DNA of 64,000 nt from Candidatus Corynebacterium faecigallinarum (GTDB lineage: Bacteria > Actinomycetota > Actinomycetes > Mycobacteriales > Mycobacteriaceae): positions 62,001 to 126,000 of the forward strand of contig DWVP01000009.1 in assembly GCA_019120175.1 (NCBI GenBank), in the 5' to 3' direction. Shown piece by piece: positions 18,646 to 27,226 of this stretch. How positions within the stretch are numbered: the stretch's first letter is position 1; every line of letters starts with the position of its first letter. A program made the position numbers and the translations under genes. The notes beneath the pieces are model-generated. The model saw nothing but the letters and a program-made list of their open reading frames with translations. It was not told where the DNA came from and did not search any database.

Positions 18646-19653
18646 ATGGCTGTTGTTTCAGTGATCGGGCCGGACGCCCGGCTCGTGAGGACGGTTGTGG
18701 AGGGGTTGCGGGGGAGTCGCCACCGGGTCGTGACCGGGGCAGGTCCGGACCAGGCCGACGGGGTGATTGCCGTGGTCGGGGCCCCTGTCGGGGACTCTGC
18801 CAGTGGTGCCGGCGGTGCGGGAGGCACCGGTGACGCCGCCGATGACGCCGCGGTGGTGCGTGCGGTGCGTGACACGATGGGCCTCTGCGTGCTCCACGTC
18901 AGTGAGGACGCCATGGCTGACGCGGTGGCGGAGGTGGCGGCGGAGCCCGGTGTCGTGGTGTGTCGTTGGACTGCGTCGGACGGTCCGGCCGCGCCGGCCG
19001 CGCTGGAGACATTGGGCCGGGTCGTTGAGTCACTCTGGGTCGATATGCGGCGCTGGACCGCCGATGCGCGCCGGGCGGATGCCGACCGGGCCGACCGGGT
19101 GCGTATCGCCGTGCGGTTGGCCGCGGAACGTCTGGCGTCGGAGCTGTTGGCTGAGCCGGTGGCGGACGCCGCCGGGCTGGACCGGCGGTTCCGGGCCAGG
19201 TTGACCGTTTCGGTGCTGGAGCAGGGTGTGGAGATGCCCCACCTGGGGCCCGCGGTCGGCGAGACGGTCGGTGCCTCCGGTGACAGTGGTGCGTCCGGTC
19301 GGTTCGCCAAGGCCGACGGACTGACGGCTTTGGCCGGTGTTGCGGCACTCGGCGCCGGTGCAGTCGTGGGCGCGACGGTGACGCGCACGGTCGGTGCCCC
19401 GGTCATCGGGGTGATCGTCGGGGTGCCGGTCGCCGTGGCGACCTTCCTGGTGCGCTGGTGGACGCAACGCTCGGCCCGCCGGACGCAGGACGCCGCGACC
19501 CGGGCAGCGACGCTGCGACGGCACTGGGCGGCGATGGTGACCGACGTGGTCTCCCGGCTGGAGGTGCCAGCGGTCGCAGAGGGCCTCACTGATGTGTCGG
19601 CAACAGCTCGTCCGGATGGTCACCAGGCTGGCCGTCAGGTGGTGGCCTCATGA
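18646..19653 (+). CDS. Corynebacterial hypothetical membrane-associated protein
   Basis: 335 residues, not recognised as a named family. The first 140 residues look like a P-loop-less nucleotide-binding-type alpha/beta region ([14 protein letters not shown]…, [10 protein letters not shown]) and are followed by a charged helical stretch, then two adjacent hydrophobic segments at about residues 224–243 and 246–266. A GGATCAGGA stretch precedes ATG 18646. Overlaps the next gene by four bases (ATGA) and lies between trmB and pck, the position occupied by Rv0209 and Rv0210 in M. tuberculosis; I infer positional equivalence only. Confidence 0.75.
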   Translation: MAVVSVIGPDARLVRTVVEGLRGSRHRVVTGAGPDQADGVIAVVGAPVGDSASGAGGAGGTGDAADDAAVVRAVRDTMGLCVLHVSEDAMADAVAEVAAEPGVVVCRWTASDGPAAPAALETLGRVVESLWVDMRRWTADARRADADRADRVRIAVRLAAERLASELLAEPVADAAGLDRRFRARLTVSVLEQGVEMPHLGPAVGETVGASGDSGASGRFAKADGLTALAGVAALGAGAVVGATVTRTVGAPVIGVIVGVPVAVATFLVRWWTQRSARRTQDAATRAATLRRHWAAMVTDVVSRLEVPAVAEGLTDVSATARPDGHQAGRQVVAS

Positions 19654-20240
19654 CTGGGTGGGAGAACCTGGGACTGCCGGGCATCGGTGGACTGGAACCG
19701 TCCGGCGCCGAAGCGTACGGCGCGGTATCCGGCGACGGTGCCGGTCTGGACGCCGGCCTGTCGGACGGCCTGACCCTCGATCTCGGCGGAGTGAGCTATG
19801 ACTTGCCCGCCGCGGTCACCCAGGCCGACTGCGGTGAGGACATGGAACTGCTCGAGGAGTCCGTCACCCTCACCGATGACACGGGAATGACGATCTGCTC
19901 CGACACTGACGGCGACGGGCTGGTCGACTACATGTCGGTGGTCACCTTCGACGGTGGGTGGTCGGCGTGGCGGCGGGAAGTGAGCATGGCGGATACTACG
20001 GACACTGTGGACATAACTGACTCCGTGGAGGACGACGCGCCGGGGGAATCCCGTTCAGGTGTGTCGTCAGTCACAGTGCAAACGTCGGTTTTGGGAGCTG
20101 ATGTTTCGGAAACATTGCAGGTAGAGGTCGAAATCGGAAACGACGGGGCGTCCGATGTTCCCCCCGCTACCCCCGGAAACGGAACTTCGAACTGGGACAC
20201 TGTCGGCTGGAAATGTGTGGAGCGGGGACGGTGGGGTTAG
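19650..20240 (+). CDS. DUF6802-like acidic protein
   Basis: 196 residues, strongly acidic, with two cysteines in the N-terminal half and the segment DTDGDGLVDYMSV, a calcium-loop-like pattern, followed by FDGGWSAWR. No membrane segment or signal peptide. ATGA overlap with the preceding gene implies co-translation. Resembles the corynebacterial DUF6802 family; function unknown. Ends 48 bases before the pck start. Confidence 0.7.
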   Translation: MTGWENLGLPGIGGLEPSGAEAYGAVSGDGAGLDAGLSDGLTLDLGGVSYDLPAAVTQADCGEDMELLEESVTLTDDTGMTICSDTDGDGLVDYMSVVTFDGGWSAWRREVSMADTTDTVDITDSVEDDAPGESRSGVSSVTVQTSVLGADVSETLQVEVEIGNDGASDVPPATPGNGTSNWDTVGWKCVERGRWG

Positions 20241-20288
20241 TCTGGGGGGTACGCAACCTACATTTTGACCCACCCATCAGGAGACTTC

Positions 20289-22127
20289 ATGACCATCCCC
20301 GGGCTCGTCGGCCAGCCACCCACCCAGAACCAGGAACTGCTCACGTGGATCGCTGAGGCCGTGGAGCTTTTTCAGCCGGAGAGCGTTGTCTTCGTGGACG
20401 GTTCCCGCGACGAGTGGGACCGACTGACCGGTGAGCTCGTCGAGGCTGGCACGATCATCAAGCTCAACGAGGAGAAGCGTCCGAACAGCTTCCTCGCCCG
20501 CTCCAACCCGGCGGATGTCGCCCGCGTGGAGTCCCGTACCTTCATCTGCTCCGAGGACCAGGAGGGCGCCGGCCCGACGAACAACTGGGCCCCGCCGGCG
20601 GCGATGAAGGAGGAGATGACCGAGCAGTACCGCGGTTCGATGAAGGGCCGCACCATGTACGTCGTGCCGTTCTGCATGGGTCCGATCTCCGACCCGCAGC
20701 CCAAGCTCGGCGTGCAGCTCACCGACTCCGCCTACGTGGTGCTCTCCATGGGTGTCATGACCCGCATGGGTGCCGAGGCCCTGGCGAAGATCGACGAGAC
20801 CGGCGAGTTCGTCCGCTGCCTGCACTCCGTCGGTGCCCCGCTGGAGCCCGGCGAGGAGGACGTCGCCTGGCCGTGCAACGACACCAAGTACATCACCCAG
20901 TTCCCCGACACCAAGGAGATCTGGTCCTTCGGTTCCGGCTACGGCGGCAACGCCATCCTGGCCAAGAAGTGCTTCGCGCTGCGTATCGCCTCGGTCATGG
21001 CCAAGGAGGAGGGCTGGCTCGCCGAGCACATGCTGATCCTCAAGCTGACCAGCCCGGAGGGCAAGGCCTACCACATCCTCGGTGCCTTCCCGTCCGCCTG
21101 CGGCAAGACCAACCTGGCGATGATCACCCCGACCATCCCGGGCTGGAAGGCCGAGGTCGTCGGCGACGACATCGCCTGGCTGAAGTTCGGTGAGGACGGC
21201 CACCTCTACGCCGTGAACCCGGAGAACGGCTTCTTCGGTGTCGCCCCGGGCACCAGCTACGGCTCCAACCCGATCGCCATGGAGACCATGGAGGCCGGCA
21301 ACACCCTGTTCACCAACGTCGCGCTCACTGACGACAACGATGTCTGGTGGGAGGGCATGGGGGATGCCCCCGAGCACCTCATCGACTGGAAGGGCAACGA
21401 CTGGACCCCGGACTCCAGCGAGAAGGCCGCGCACCCGAACTCCCGCTACTGTGTGCCGATCGCCCAGTGCCCGGTCGCGGCCCCGGAGTTCGACGACTGG
21501 AAGGGTGTGAAGGTCGACGCGATCCTCTTCGGTGGACGCCGTGCCGACACCGTCCCGCTGGTCACCGAGACCTACGACTGGAACCACGCCACCATGGTCG
21601 GCTCCCTGCTGGCCTCCGGTCAGACCGCCGCCCAGGAGGGTGTCGTCGGTGCCCTGCGCCACGACCCGATGGCGATGCTGCCCTTCATCGGCTACAACGC
21701 CGGTGAGTACCTCAACCACTGGATCGAGATGGGCAAGAAGGGCGGCGACAAGATGCCGGCCGTCTTCCTGGTCAACTGGTTCCGCCGTGGTGAGGACGGC
21801 CGCTTCCTGTGGCCGGGCTTCGGCGAGAACAGCCGCGTGCTGAAGTGGATCGTCGAGCGTATCGAGGGTCAGGTCGGTGCCGAGGAGACCGTTGTCGGCC
21901 ACACCGCCCGTTACGAGGATCTGGACCTCGACGGCGTCACCGAGCCGGAGGCTGACATCCGCGAGGCACTGTCCGCCCCGGCCGAGCAGTGGGCCAACGA
22001 CATCGAGGACAACGCCGAGTACCTCACCTTCCTCGGCCCGAAGGTGCCGCAGGAGATCCACGACCAGTTCGCCGCGCTGAAGCAGCGCGTCGAGGCTGCC
22101 GTGGCCGCGGAGAAGGCCGAGGCGTAG
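20289..22127 (+). CDS. pck: GTP-dependent phosphoenolpyruvate carboxykinase
   Basis: 612 residues, normal for the GTP enzyme (C. glutamicum about 610). Converts oxaloacetate and GTP to PEP, GDP and CO2 for gluconeogenesis. Visible motifs: [12 protein letters not shown] with the reactive Cys271 and the GTP-binding lysine, GDDIAWLKF for Mn2+/GTP, and NWFRRGEDG near the C-terminus. ATG 20289 follows AGGAG at six bases; the in-frame ATG at 20265 would place that ribosome site inside the gene. A TACATT box at about 20258 may be its -10. Confidence 0.97.
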   Translation: MTIPGLVGQPPTQNQELLTWIAEAVELFQPESVVFVDGSRDEWDRLTGELVEAGTIIKLNEEKRPNSFLARSNPADVARVESRTFICSEDQEGAGPTNNWAPPAAMKEEMTEQYRGSMKGRTMYVVPFCMGPISDPQPKLGVQLTDSAYVVLSMGVMTRMGAEALAKIDETGEFVRCLHSVGAPLEPGEEDVAWPCNDTKYITQFPDTKEIWSFGSGYGGNAILAKKCFALRIASVMAKEEGWLAEHMLILKLTSPEGKAYHILGAFPSACGKTNLAMITPTIPGWKAEVVGDDIAWLKFGEDGHLYAVNPENGFFGVAPGTSYGSNPIAMETMEAGNTLFTNVALTDDNDVWWEGMGDAPEHLIDWKGNDWTPDSSEKAAHPNSRYCVPIAQCPVAAPEFDDWKGVKVDAILFGGRRADTVPLVTETYDWNHATMVGSLLASGQTAAQEGVVGALRHDPMAMLPFIGYNAGEYLNHWIEMGKKGGDKMPAVFLVNWFRRGEDGRFLWPGFGENSRVLKWIVERIEGQVGAEETVVGHTARYEDLDLDGVTEPEADIREALSAPAEQWANDIEDNAEYLTFLGPKVPQEIHDQFAALKQRVEAAVAAEKAEA

Positions 22128-22178
22128 CACTCACGCCGAGCCCCCTGGAGGCTGCGCCCCAGGGATCGTCCCCGCCGT

Positions 22179-22214
22179 CCGGCGCACACCGTCACCCCTG
22201 ACAGTGTGTGCCGG
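22179..22214 (+). terminator. Probable pck terminator
   Basis: Arms of 11 bases (22179–22189 and 22204–22214, one mismatch) around a 14-base loop, with TTTTCC about 12 bases further on. The offset T-run keeps confidence moderate. Confidence 0.55.
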
Positions 22215-22294
22215 GTGGTGGGGACTTTTCCGTCACCGGGGTAACGTCGGGGGACAAGGTCACCGAATCACCACCGACGAAAGCGACACGAACG

Positions 22295-22657
22295 ATGGCA
22301 ACCAGTAAAACCACCGGCATCCTTCGAACCACCCTGGCCCTCTCCATGCTCGGCGCCGGGACGGCGAAGGTCACCAAGCAGGACGCCATGCTCGAATCCG
22401 CCGAGCATCTCGGATACTCCCCGGAGGCGTACCAGGCCATCGGCACCGCAGAGGTCGCCGGCGGTGTGGGGCTCCTGGCCGGTGCGAAGTCCCGGGCCAT
22501 CGGAATCGCCGCGAACGTCGGTGTGATTGCCGTGCTGACCGGTGCCGTCATCGAGCACCTTCGTGCCGGCGACGGACCCAAGGTCTACGGCGCGGCCGCT
22601 GCACTCGACGCCCTGGCAGTCGTCACGCTGGTCAAACAGCTCGGCGACAAGGGCTAG
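22295..22657 (+). CDS. DoxX-like small membrane protein
   Basis: 120 residues with four hydrophobic segments and the DoxX-type pattern around EHLGYSPEAYQAIGTAEVAGG. DoxX-like proteins are small integral membrane proteins, some linked to redox balance; no specific role can be assigned. ATG 22295 is chosen because the membrane fold starts there; no strong ribosome site is visible. Stands alone between the pck terminator and a decayed LysE gene. Confidence 0.75.
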   Translation: MATSKTTGILRTTLALSMLGAGTAKVTKQDAMLESAEHLGYSPEAYQAIGTAEVAGGVGLLAGAKSRAIGIAANVGVIAVLTGAVIEHLRAGDGPKVYGAAAALDALAVVTLVKQLGDKG

Positions 22658-22711
22658 GACGGTCAGCCCCGGCGGCTCACCGGTGAAGGCGGGCCGAGAG
22701 TTCGTGCCAGG

Positions 22712-22717
22712 TAACAT
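22712..22717 (+). promoter_or_regulatory. -10 box TAACAT before the LysE remnant
   Basis: Ends 8 bases before GTG 22726, the leaderless spacing seen for several genes here. Confidence 0.4.
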
Positions 22718-22725
22718 TGCCAGCC

Positions 22726-23052
22726 GTGACTGAGCTTCTCGATCTTTCCCAACTCGGCGCACTGGTCGTGGCCAGTGTGGTGATCATCGCCGTCCCGGGC
22801 CCCTCGGTCCTCTTCGTCGTCGGCCGGGCACTGAGCCACGGTCGGGACATCGCACTGTTCACCGCGGTCGGCAACGCGGTCGGCTGCTACGGAGCCGGAG
22901 TCCTTGTCGCCGTGGGACTGGGCCCGTTGCTGGAACGGTGGGACCTGCTGCTCCAGCTGTTCAAGTGGGGTGGAGTCCTGTTCCTGATCTGGATCGGCGT
23001 CCAGGCCGTCCGACACGCCGGACCCGTCGGGGAGGGCGATGCCGACCAGGTC
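22726..23052 (+). pseudogene. LysE/RhtB-family exporter, N-terminal fragment
   Basis: About 109 codons of a LysE-type amino-acid exporter: the signature VPGPSVLFVVGRALSHG and three helices up to FLIWIGVQAVRHAGP are intact, then the family similarity stops and the frame runs on into unrelated sequence to a stop at 23310. A complete protein has about 200 residues and six helices. At the break point (about 23050) an acetyltransferase fragment begins in another frame, so this looks like an old deletion or recombination product. The promoter and GTG start remain. Confidence 0.75.
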
Positions 23053-23062
23053 ACCGGGGCGT

Positions 23063-23373
23063 CCTCACCACGGAACTCAACGGGACCTACCACGACGAGG
23101 CGGGCGTCCGCGCCCTGCTCAGTGAACTGGTCGGCTACGAGGTGGACGCCACCGTCGGCCTGTTCCCGTCGTTCACCAGCGATTTCGGACGCAACATCCG
23201 GTTCGGGCGGAACGTCTTCATCAACGCCGGCTGCCGGTTCCAGGACCAGGGCGGCCTCACGATTGGCGACGGGGCGCTCATCGGTCACAACACCGTCATC
23301 GCCACGCTGAACCATGCGATGGATCCGGCGCGCCGGGCGGACCTGGAACCCGCACCGGTGGTCATCGCGGGGG
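23063..23373 (+). pseudogene. Sugar O-acetyltransferase (left-handed beta-helix), internal fragment
   Basis: About 100 codons matching the middle of maltose/galactoside acetyltransferases: FGRNIRFGRNVFINAGC, TIGDGALIGHNTVIA and NHAMDP. The N-terminal 15–20 residues and the C-terminal third, which should carry the remaining hexapeptide turns, are missing. The frame differs from the LysE fragment and ends at 23450 in unrelated sequence. No start codon or ribosome site of its own is visible. Confidence 0.7.
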
Positions 23374-23447
23374 ATGCCCACTCTCGCGCACTCCATGGCC
23401 GACACCGGCTTCATCGCCGTAGGCCTGGGCGGCCTTGTCGTTATCGA

Positions 23448-23453
23448 TAACCT
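23448..23453 (+). promoter_or_regulatory. -10 box TAACCT of the glycerate kinase operon
   Basis: Ends 6 bases before ATG 23460; suggests a leaderless transcript for the kinase–decarboxylase pair. Confidence 0.5.
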
Positions 23454-23459
23454 GTAGTC

Positions 23460-24608
23460 ATGGCTACTGTTCTCGTCTGCTGCGACAAGTTCAAGGGATC
23501 CGCGACCTCCGCCGAGGTCAATGCGGCCCTGGCGGGAGGGTTGTCCGCGGCCGGTCACCGCGTCCTGACCTCCCCGTTGGCCGACGGTGGGGACGGCACT
23601 CTCGAGGTCTTCGACCAGCTCGGCTACGGGCGGGTGACCGTCACTGTCCGGGGTTCCGACGGTCGGCCGGTCGAGACCGACTACTGCCTGCACCCGGGGG
23701 AGCGGACCGCGGTGATCGAGGTCGCCCGGATCTGTGGACTGGACATGGTGGCGGCTCATGGTGAGACCCCGGCGGTGGCGGATGCGGTGCAGGCCGGCTC
23801 CTGGGGTGTCGGCGATGCACTCGTCGATGCGATGGGCCGGGGTGTCCGACAGGTCATCCTCACCCTCGGCGGCAGCGCGACGACCGACGCCGGGATGGGG
23901 ATGGCCGCCGCGCTCGGGGTGGTGTTCCGCGATGAGGCAGGACGCTCCGTTGGCGGGGTCGGCGACATGGCGCGCATCGCCTCCGCCGACGTCAGCGGAC
24001 TGGATCCCCGGGTCGCTGACCTGCGGGTCGTCCTGGCGTCCGATGTCCGTAACCCCCTGTGTTACCGTGAGGGCGCGGCCGCGGTCTTCGGCCCGCAGAA
24101 GGGGCTGACCCCGGAGGTTGTTCCCGTCGTAGACGCGGCTGTCACCAGTTTCGCCGAGGTTGTCGGGGAAGCGACAGGTGAGCAGGACGCCGCGACACAG
24201 TCGGGGGCAGGAGCTGCCGGTGGCCTGGGCTTCATGGGGATTGCCCTGCTCGGCGCTGATCTGCGCACCGGGGTGGACCTGGTCCTGGAGAAGACCGGCT
24301 TCACCGAACTTCTGCAGGACGCCGACCTGGTGATCACCGGCGAAGGACGCCTGGACACCCAGACCCTCAGCGGGAAGGCCCCTGCCGGCGTCGCCGAACG
24401 GGCCCGTGCGGCCGGGGTGCCGGTCGTGGCGGTCTGCGGGCAGAGCCTGCTTGCAGAGGCCGACGGGGCGGACCTGTTCGAGAAGGTCTACAGTCTCACC
24501 GACATCGAGCCGGACGTGGCGTCTTGTATCCGGAACCCCCTACCGCTACTGGAACGTAACGGCACGGACATCGGGGAGGATCTCGGTAACGCTACGCTGG
24601 GGCTATGA
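23460..24608 (+). CDS. glxK: Glycerate 2-kinase, GlxK/GarK family
   Basis: 382 residues. Phosphorylates D-glycerate with ATP, feeding glycerate from glyoxylate or tartronate-type catabolism into lower glycolysis. Family landmarks: CDKFKGS at the N-terminus, PLADGGDGT, LTLGGSATTDAGMGMA and the late ITGEGRLDTQTLSGKAP. The start is set by ATG 23460 six bases after a -10 box. The stop overlaps the next gene's ATG, so the two are translated together; the link between glycerate phosphorylation and acetoin formation is through pyruvate but is otherwise unexplained. Confidence 0.93.
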   Translation: MATVLVCCDKFKGSATSAEVNAALAGGLSAAGHRVLTSPLADGGDGTLEVFDQLGYGRVTVTVRGSDGRPVETDYCLHPGERTAVIEVARICGLDMVAAHGETPAVADAVQAGSWGVGDALVDAMGRGVRQVILTLGGSATTDAGMGMAAALGVVFRDEAGRSVGGVGDMARIASADVSGLDPRVADLRVVLASDVRNPLCYREGAAAVFGPQKGLTPEVVPVVDAAVTSFAEVVGEATGEQDAATQSGAGAAGGLGFMGIALLGADLRTGVDLVLEKTGFTELLQDADLVITGEGRLDTQTLSGKAPAGVAERARAAGVPVVAVCGQSLLAEADGADLFEKVYSLTDIEPDVASCIRNPLPLLERNGTDIGEDLGNATLGL

Positions 24609-25354
24609 GCGACAACACCACGTCCAACGATCTGCCCGTGACCCGGCACACGATCTTCCAGAACTCCCTGATGACCGCCCTGCTCGACGGCATCTACGAC
24701 GGCGAGATGAGCGTCGGCGAGTTGCTCGGCAAGGGCAACTTCGGCCTCGGCACCTTCGACGCCCTCGACGGTGAGATGGTCATCGTCGACGGGGTCTGTT
24801 ACCAGCTGCGCCACGACGGCACCGCCACCCGTGCCAGGCTGAGTGCCCGCAGTCCGTATGCCGTGGCGACCAACTTCGTGCCGAGGATCCGCCGGCGGGC
24901 ACCGGAGAACATCCGCCGGGCCGACCTGTCGAACTTCATCGACGAGATGACCCCCTCGGCGAACTACATGTACGCCGTGCGCATCACCGGGCGGTTCAGC
25001 AAGGTCACCACCCGCACCGTGGTGCGTCAGCAGAAGCCGTACCCGCGGATGACCGAGGCAGTGGGCGACGATGCCGAGCAGAACTTCACCGACGTCTCCG
25101 GGGTGATCGCGGGCTTCCGTACCCCGATCTTCGAGAAGGGGATCTCGGTGCCCGGCTGTCACGTCCACTTCATCGACGACGACCGGACGCAGGGCGGACA
25201 CGTCCTGGACTTCACCCTGGCCGAGGGCAAGATCGAACTGTGCCCCGGCACGGACCTCGACCTGCGACTCCCACTGACCTCGGCGTTCTCGGACGCGAAC
25301 CTCGATCCGGACGACCTGGACGAGCAGTTACACGCCACCGAGGTCAAGGACTGA
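24605..25354 (+). CDS. alsD: Alpha-acetolactate decarboxylase
   Basis: 249 residues. Converts 2-acetolactate to acetoin and CO2. The zinc-site region GCHVHFIDDDRTQGGHVLDF carries the family histidines, and the earlier NFGLGTFDALDGEM is characteristic. Four-base overlap with glycerate kinase (ATGA). No acetolactate synthase or acetoin reductase gene is next to it, so acetolactate must come from the branched-chain amino-acid pathway or a distant gene. It ends four bases from the convergent peptidase gene. Confidence 0.93.
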   Translation: MSDNTTSNDLPVTRHTIFQNSLMTALLDGIYDGEMSVGELLGKGNFGLGTFDALDGEMVIVDGVCYQLRHDGTATRARLSARSPYAVATNFVPRIRRRAPENIRRADLSNFIDEMTPSANYMYAVRITGRFSKVTTRTVVRQQKPYPRMTEAVGDDAEQNFTDVSGVIAGFRTPIFEKGISVPGCHVHFIDDDRTQGGHVLDFTLAEGKIELCPGTDLDLRLPLTSAFSDANLDPDDLDEQLHATEVKD

Positions 25355-25358
25355 CAGG

Positions 25359-26984
25359 TCAGGCCGTCGGACGCGCCGGCGCGGAGGTCACGTCGGTGGA
25401 TCCGGTGCGCAGGTAGTCGATGACCGCGGCGTCCAGCACCTCATTGCCCATGCCGAACTGGCCGTGGCCGGGGCCGTCGATGGAGATCACGTGGCTACCC
25501 ATCGCCTCGGCCATCGGCCGGTGCGTGCGGTAGACGGTCTGTGGGTCGCCGGTACCCTGGATCTGCAGCGGGGTGGTTTCCAGCTGGTCGCCGGAGATGT
25601 CGGTCCACGGGGCGTCCGGTTCCCGGCCACTGCAGCTCATGCCGGAGGCGGCCATGTCGCCGGGGGTGGAGAACATGTCGCCGGTGACCATGCTGCTCCA
25701 GATCGCGCCCGGGATACGACTGTAGTCGGGTGCGACCTGGTTCTCACCGCAGATCACCAGCGACTGCATCGCGACATAGGTGAACATCGTGGACTCGGCA
25801 TCCGACATGTCCTGGCTCATGTCTTCGCCGGTGCCTGCGGCTTCGGCGCCGGGGGCTGATCCGGTGCCGTTGATGACGCCGGCCAGGTCACCCCAGTAGT
25901 TCGGCTGCGGCAGCAGTGTGCGGGTCAGGTTCAGGGTCTCCGAGGTCGACTGGTTGGAGCCGGGCTTGGCCATCATCCGGAAGACGTTCTCGATCTGCGC
26001 CTGCGGGTGGCCGATCGCGGTGAGCACGTCCGCAGCAGGCTGGCCGCCCCACTGCAGGCCCGCGGGCAGGTCACCGATCTCCGCCGGCGGCGGCACTGCG
26101 GTCGGGTTGGTGCCTGACTCGGCGACGATCTTCGCCGACCAGGACTGGTACACCTCCAGCGGGGTCTCACCCAGGCCGTACTCGTCGTCCCGCTCGGCGG
26201 TCCAGGTCAGGAAGTCGTGCAGCGCGCCGGTGTAACCACCGGTCTGGTCATCCAGCAGACCTGCCCAGGCACGGTCGGTGTCGTAGCCGGAGTCGAGCAC
26301 GAGCTTGTCGGTGCTTTCCGGGAACAGGGAGGCGTAGGTGGATCCCAGCTGGGTGCCGTAGCTCAGCCCCAGGATGGAGATCTGCTCTTCGCCCAGCGCA
26401 GCGCGGACATCCTCCCAGTCGTTGGCGGTCTCCCAGGTGTTGAGGGAGTCGGTGTAGCCGGGCGTTCCGACCTCGCAGGCGTCCTGGAGGAATGCGCCGT
26501 ACTGGGTCTGCATCCGCACCGGGTCCCAGCCGGCAGGCTCGTGCTCGCAGTCCACTGGGGTGGATCCGGGCAGGCCACGGGGCTGGACGGCGACCATGTC
26601 CCACTCGGAGGACAGCTCGTCCGGCCACTGCATGCCGTACTCGCCGTCGTAGCCGAAGAACTCGTAGGCGTCCCCGCCGGGGCCGCCGGGGTTGCCGAAG
26701 ACGGTGCCGCGCGTCGCGTCCGGGTTGGACGCTGCGACGCGGACGAAGCCGACGGAGATCTGCTCGCCGTCCGGCTCGGCGTGGTACATCGGGACGTCGA
26801 TGCGTCCGCACTCGGCACGGTCGACGGTGACCTGCGCGGGGCAGTCCTCCCAGGTGATGTCGGACGCTGCGGCGGGGCCGGCGGTGCCGGCGACGGCTGG
26901 GGCGACCAGCCCGGTGGACGCCACCGCGGCGGCGGCGATCAGGGCGGGCATGGACCTCATGGGCATGCGGCAACGCGAGGGCAC
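25359..26984 (-). CDS. Secreted alpha/beta-hydrolase, TAP-like (tripeptidyl aminopeptidase family)
   Basis: 541 residues with an Arg-containing N-terminus and a hydrophobic, Ala-rich stretch ending near AGPAAASD, a typical signal peptide. The hydrolase fold shows the oxyanion NPGGPGG, the nucleophile elbow GLSYGT, VLDSGYD and a C-terminal TAP-like domain with late GPGHGQFG supplying the catalytic histidine. Such proteins release short peptides from N-termini or act as esterases outside the cell. GTG 26984 is preceded by TGGAG at seven bases; in-frame ATGs at 26966 and 26960 would leave a shorter signal peptide. Confidence 0.88.
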   Translation of the reverse strand: MPSRCRMPMRSMPALIAAAAVASTGLVAPAVAGTAGPAAASDITWEDCPAQVTVDRAECGRIDVPMYHAEPDGEQISVGFVRVAASNPDATRGTVFGNPGGPGGDAYEFFGYDGEYGMQWPDELSSEWDMVAVQPRGLPGSTPVDCEHEPAGWDPVRMQTQYGAFLQDACEVGTPGYTDSLNTWETANDWEDVRAALGEEQISILGLSYGTQLGSTYASLFPESTDKLVLDSGYDTDRAWAGLLDDQTGGYTGALHDFLTWTAERDDEYGLGETPLEVYQSWSAKIVAESGTNPTAVPPPAEIGDLPAGLQWGGQPAADVLTAIGHPQAQIENVFRMMAKPGSNQSTSETLNLTRTLLPQPNYWGDLAGVINGTGSAPGAEAAGTGEDMSQDMSDAESTMFTYVAMQSLVICGENQVAPDYSRIPGAIWSSMVTGDMFSTPGDMAASGMSCSGREPDAPWTDISGDQLETTPLQIQGTGDPQTVYRTHRPMAEAMGSHVISIDGPGHGQFGMGNEVLDAAVIDYLRTGSTDVTSAPARPTA

Positions 26985-27173
26985 AGAAACTCCAGAAAAC
27001 GTCGAATGATGTTCGCCTTCAGAATCTACCTCATGGCCGATGCGAGCACTCGACGGGACGCGACGGGGCCGAGGTCACGTCGGCCACGATAGGCGGGGAG
27101 GACCTCCGGCCCCTTGTCCGGCCTCTTGTGGGGAGTGGCTGCAGCGGGTAACGTGCCACTCGCATACAAAGAA

Positions 27174-27189
27174 CAGACCGATCTGTCTA
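27174..27189. promoter_or_regulatory. McbR-like operator
   Basis: CAGAC-CGATCT-GTCTA matches the McbR consensus TAGAC-N6-GTCTA except at one outer base. It lies just after a TACAAA -10-like box and 37 bases before the thiosulfate transporter start, where a repressor would block transcription. Confidence 0.7.
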
Positions 27190-27226
27190 TGGCGATCGTC
27201 GTCGCCACGTTCCTTCAGGAGGTCCC

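Noticed and set aside
22938..23450. A complete 170-residue protein
   Set aside because: Only its middle resembles an acetyltransferase; both ends are read-through of unrelated sequence, so I list a fragment instead.
23374..23457. 28-codon frame MADTGFIAVGLGGL… just before glxK as a third gene fragment
   Set aside because: Hydrophobic and possibly a membrane-protein tail, but too short to assign and it overlaps the glxK promoter.
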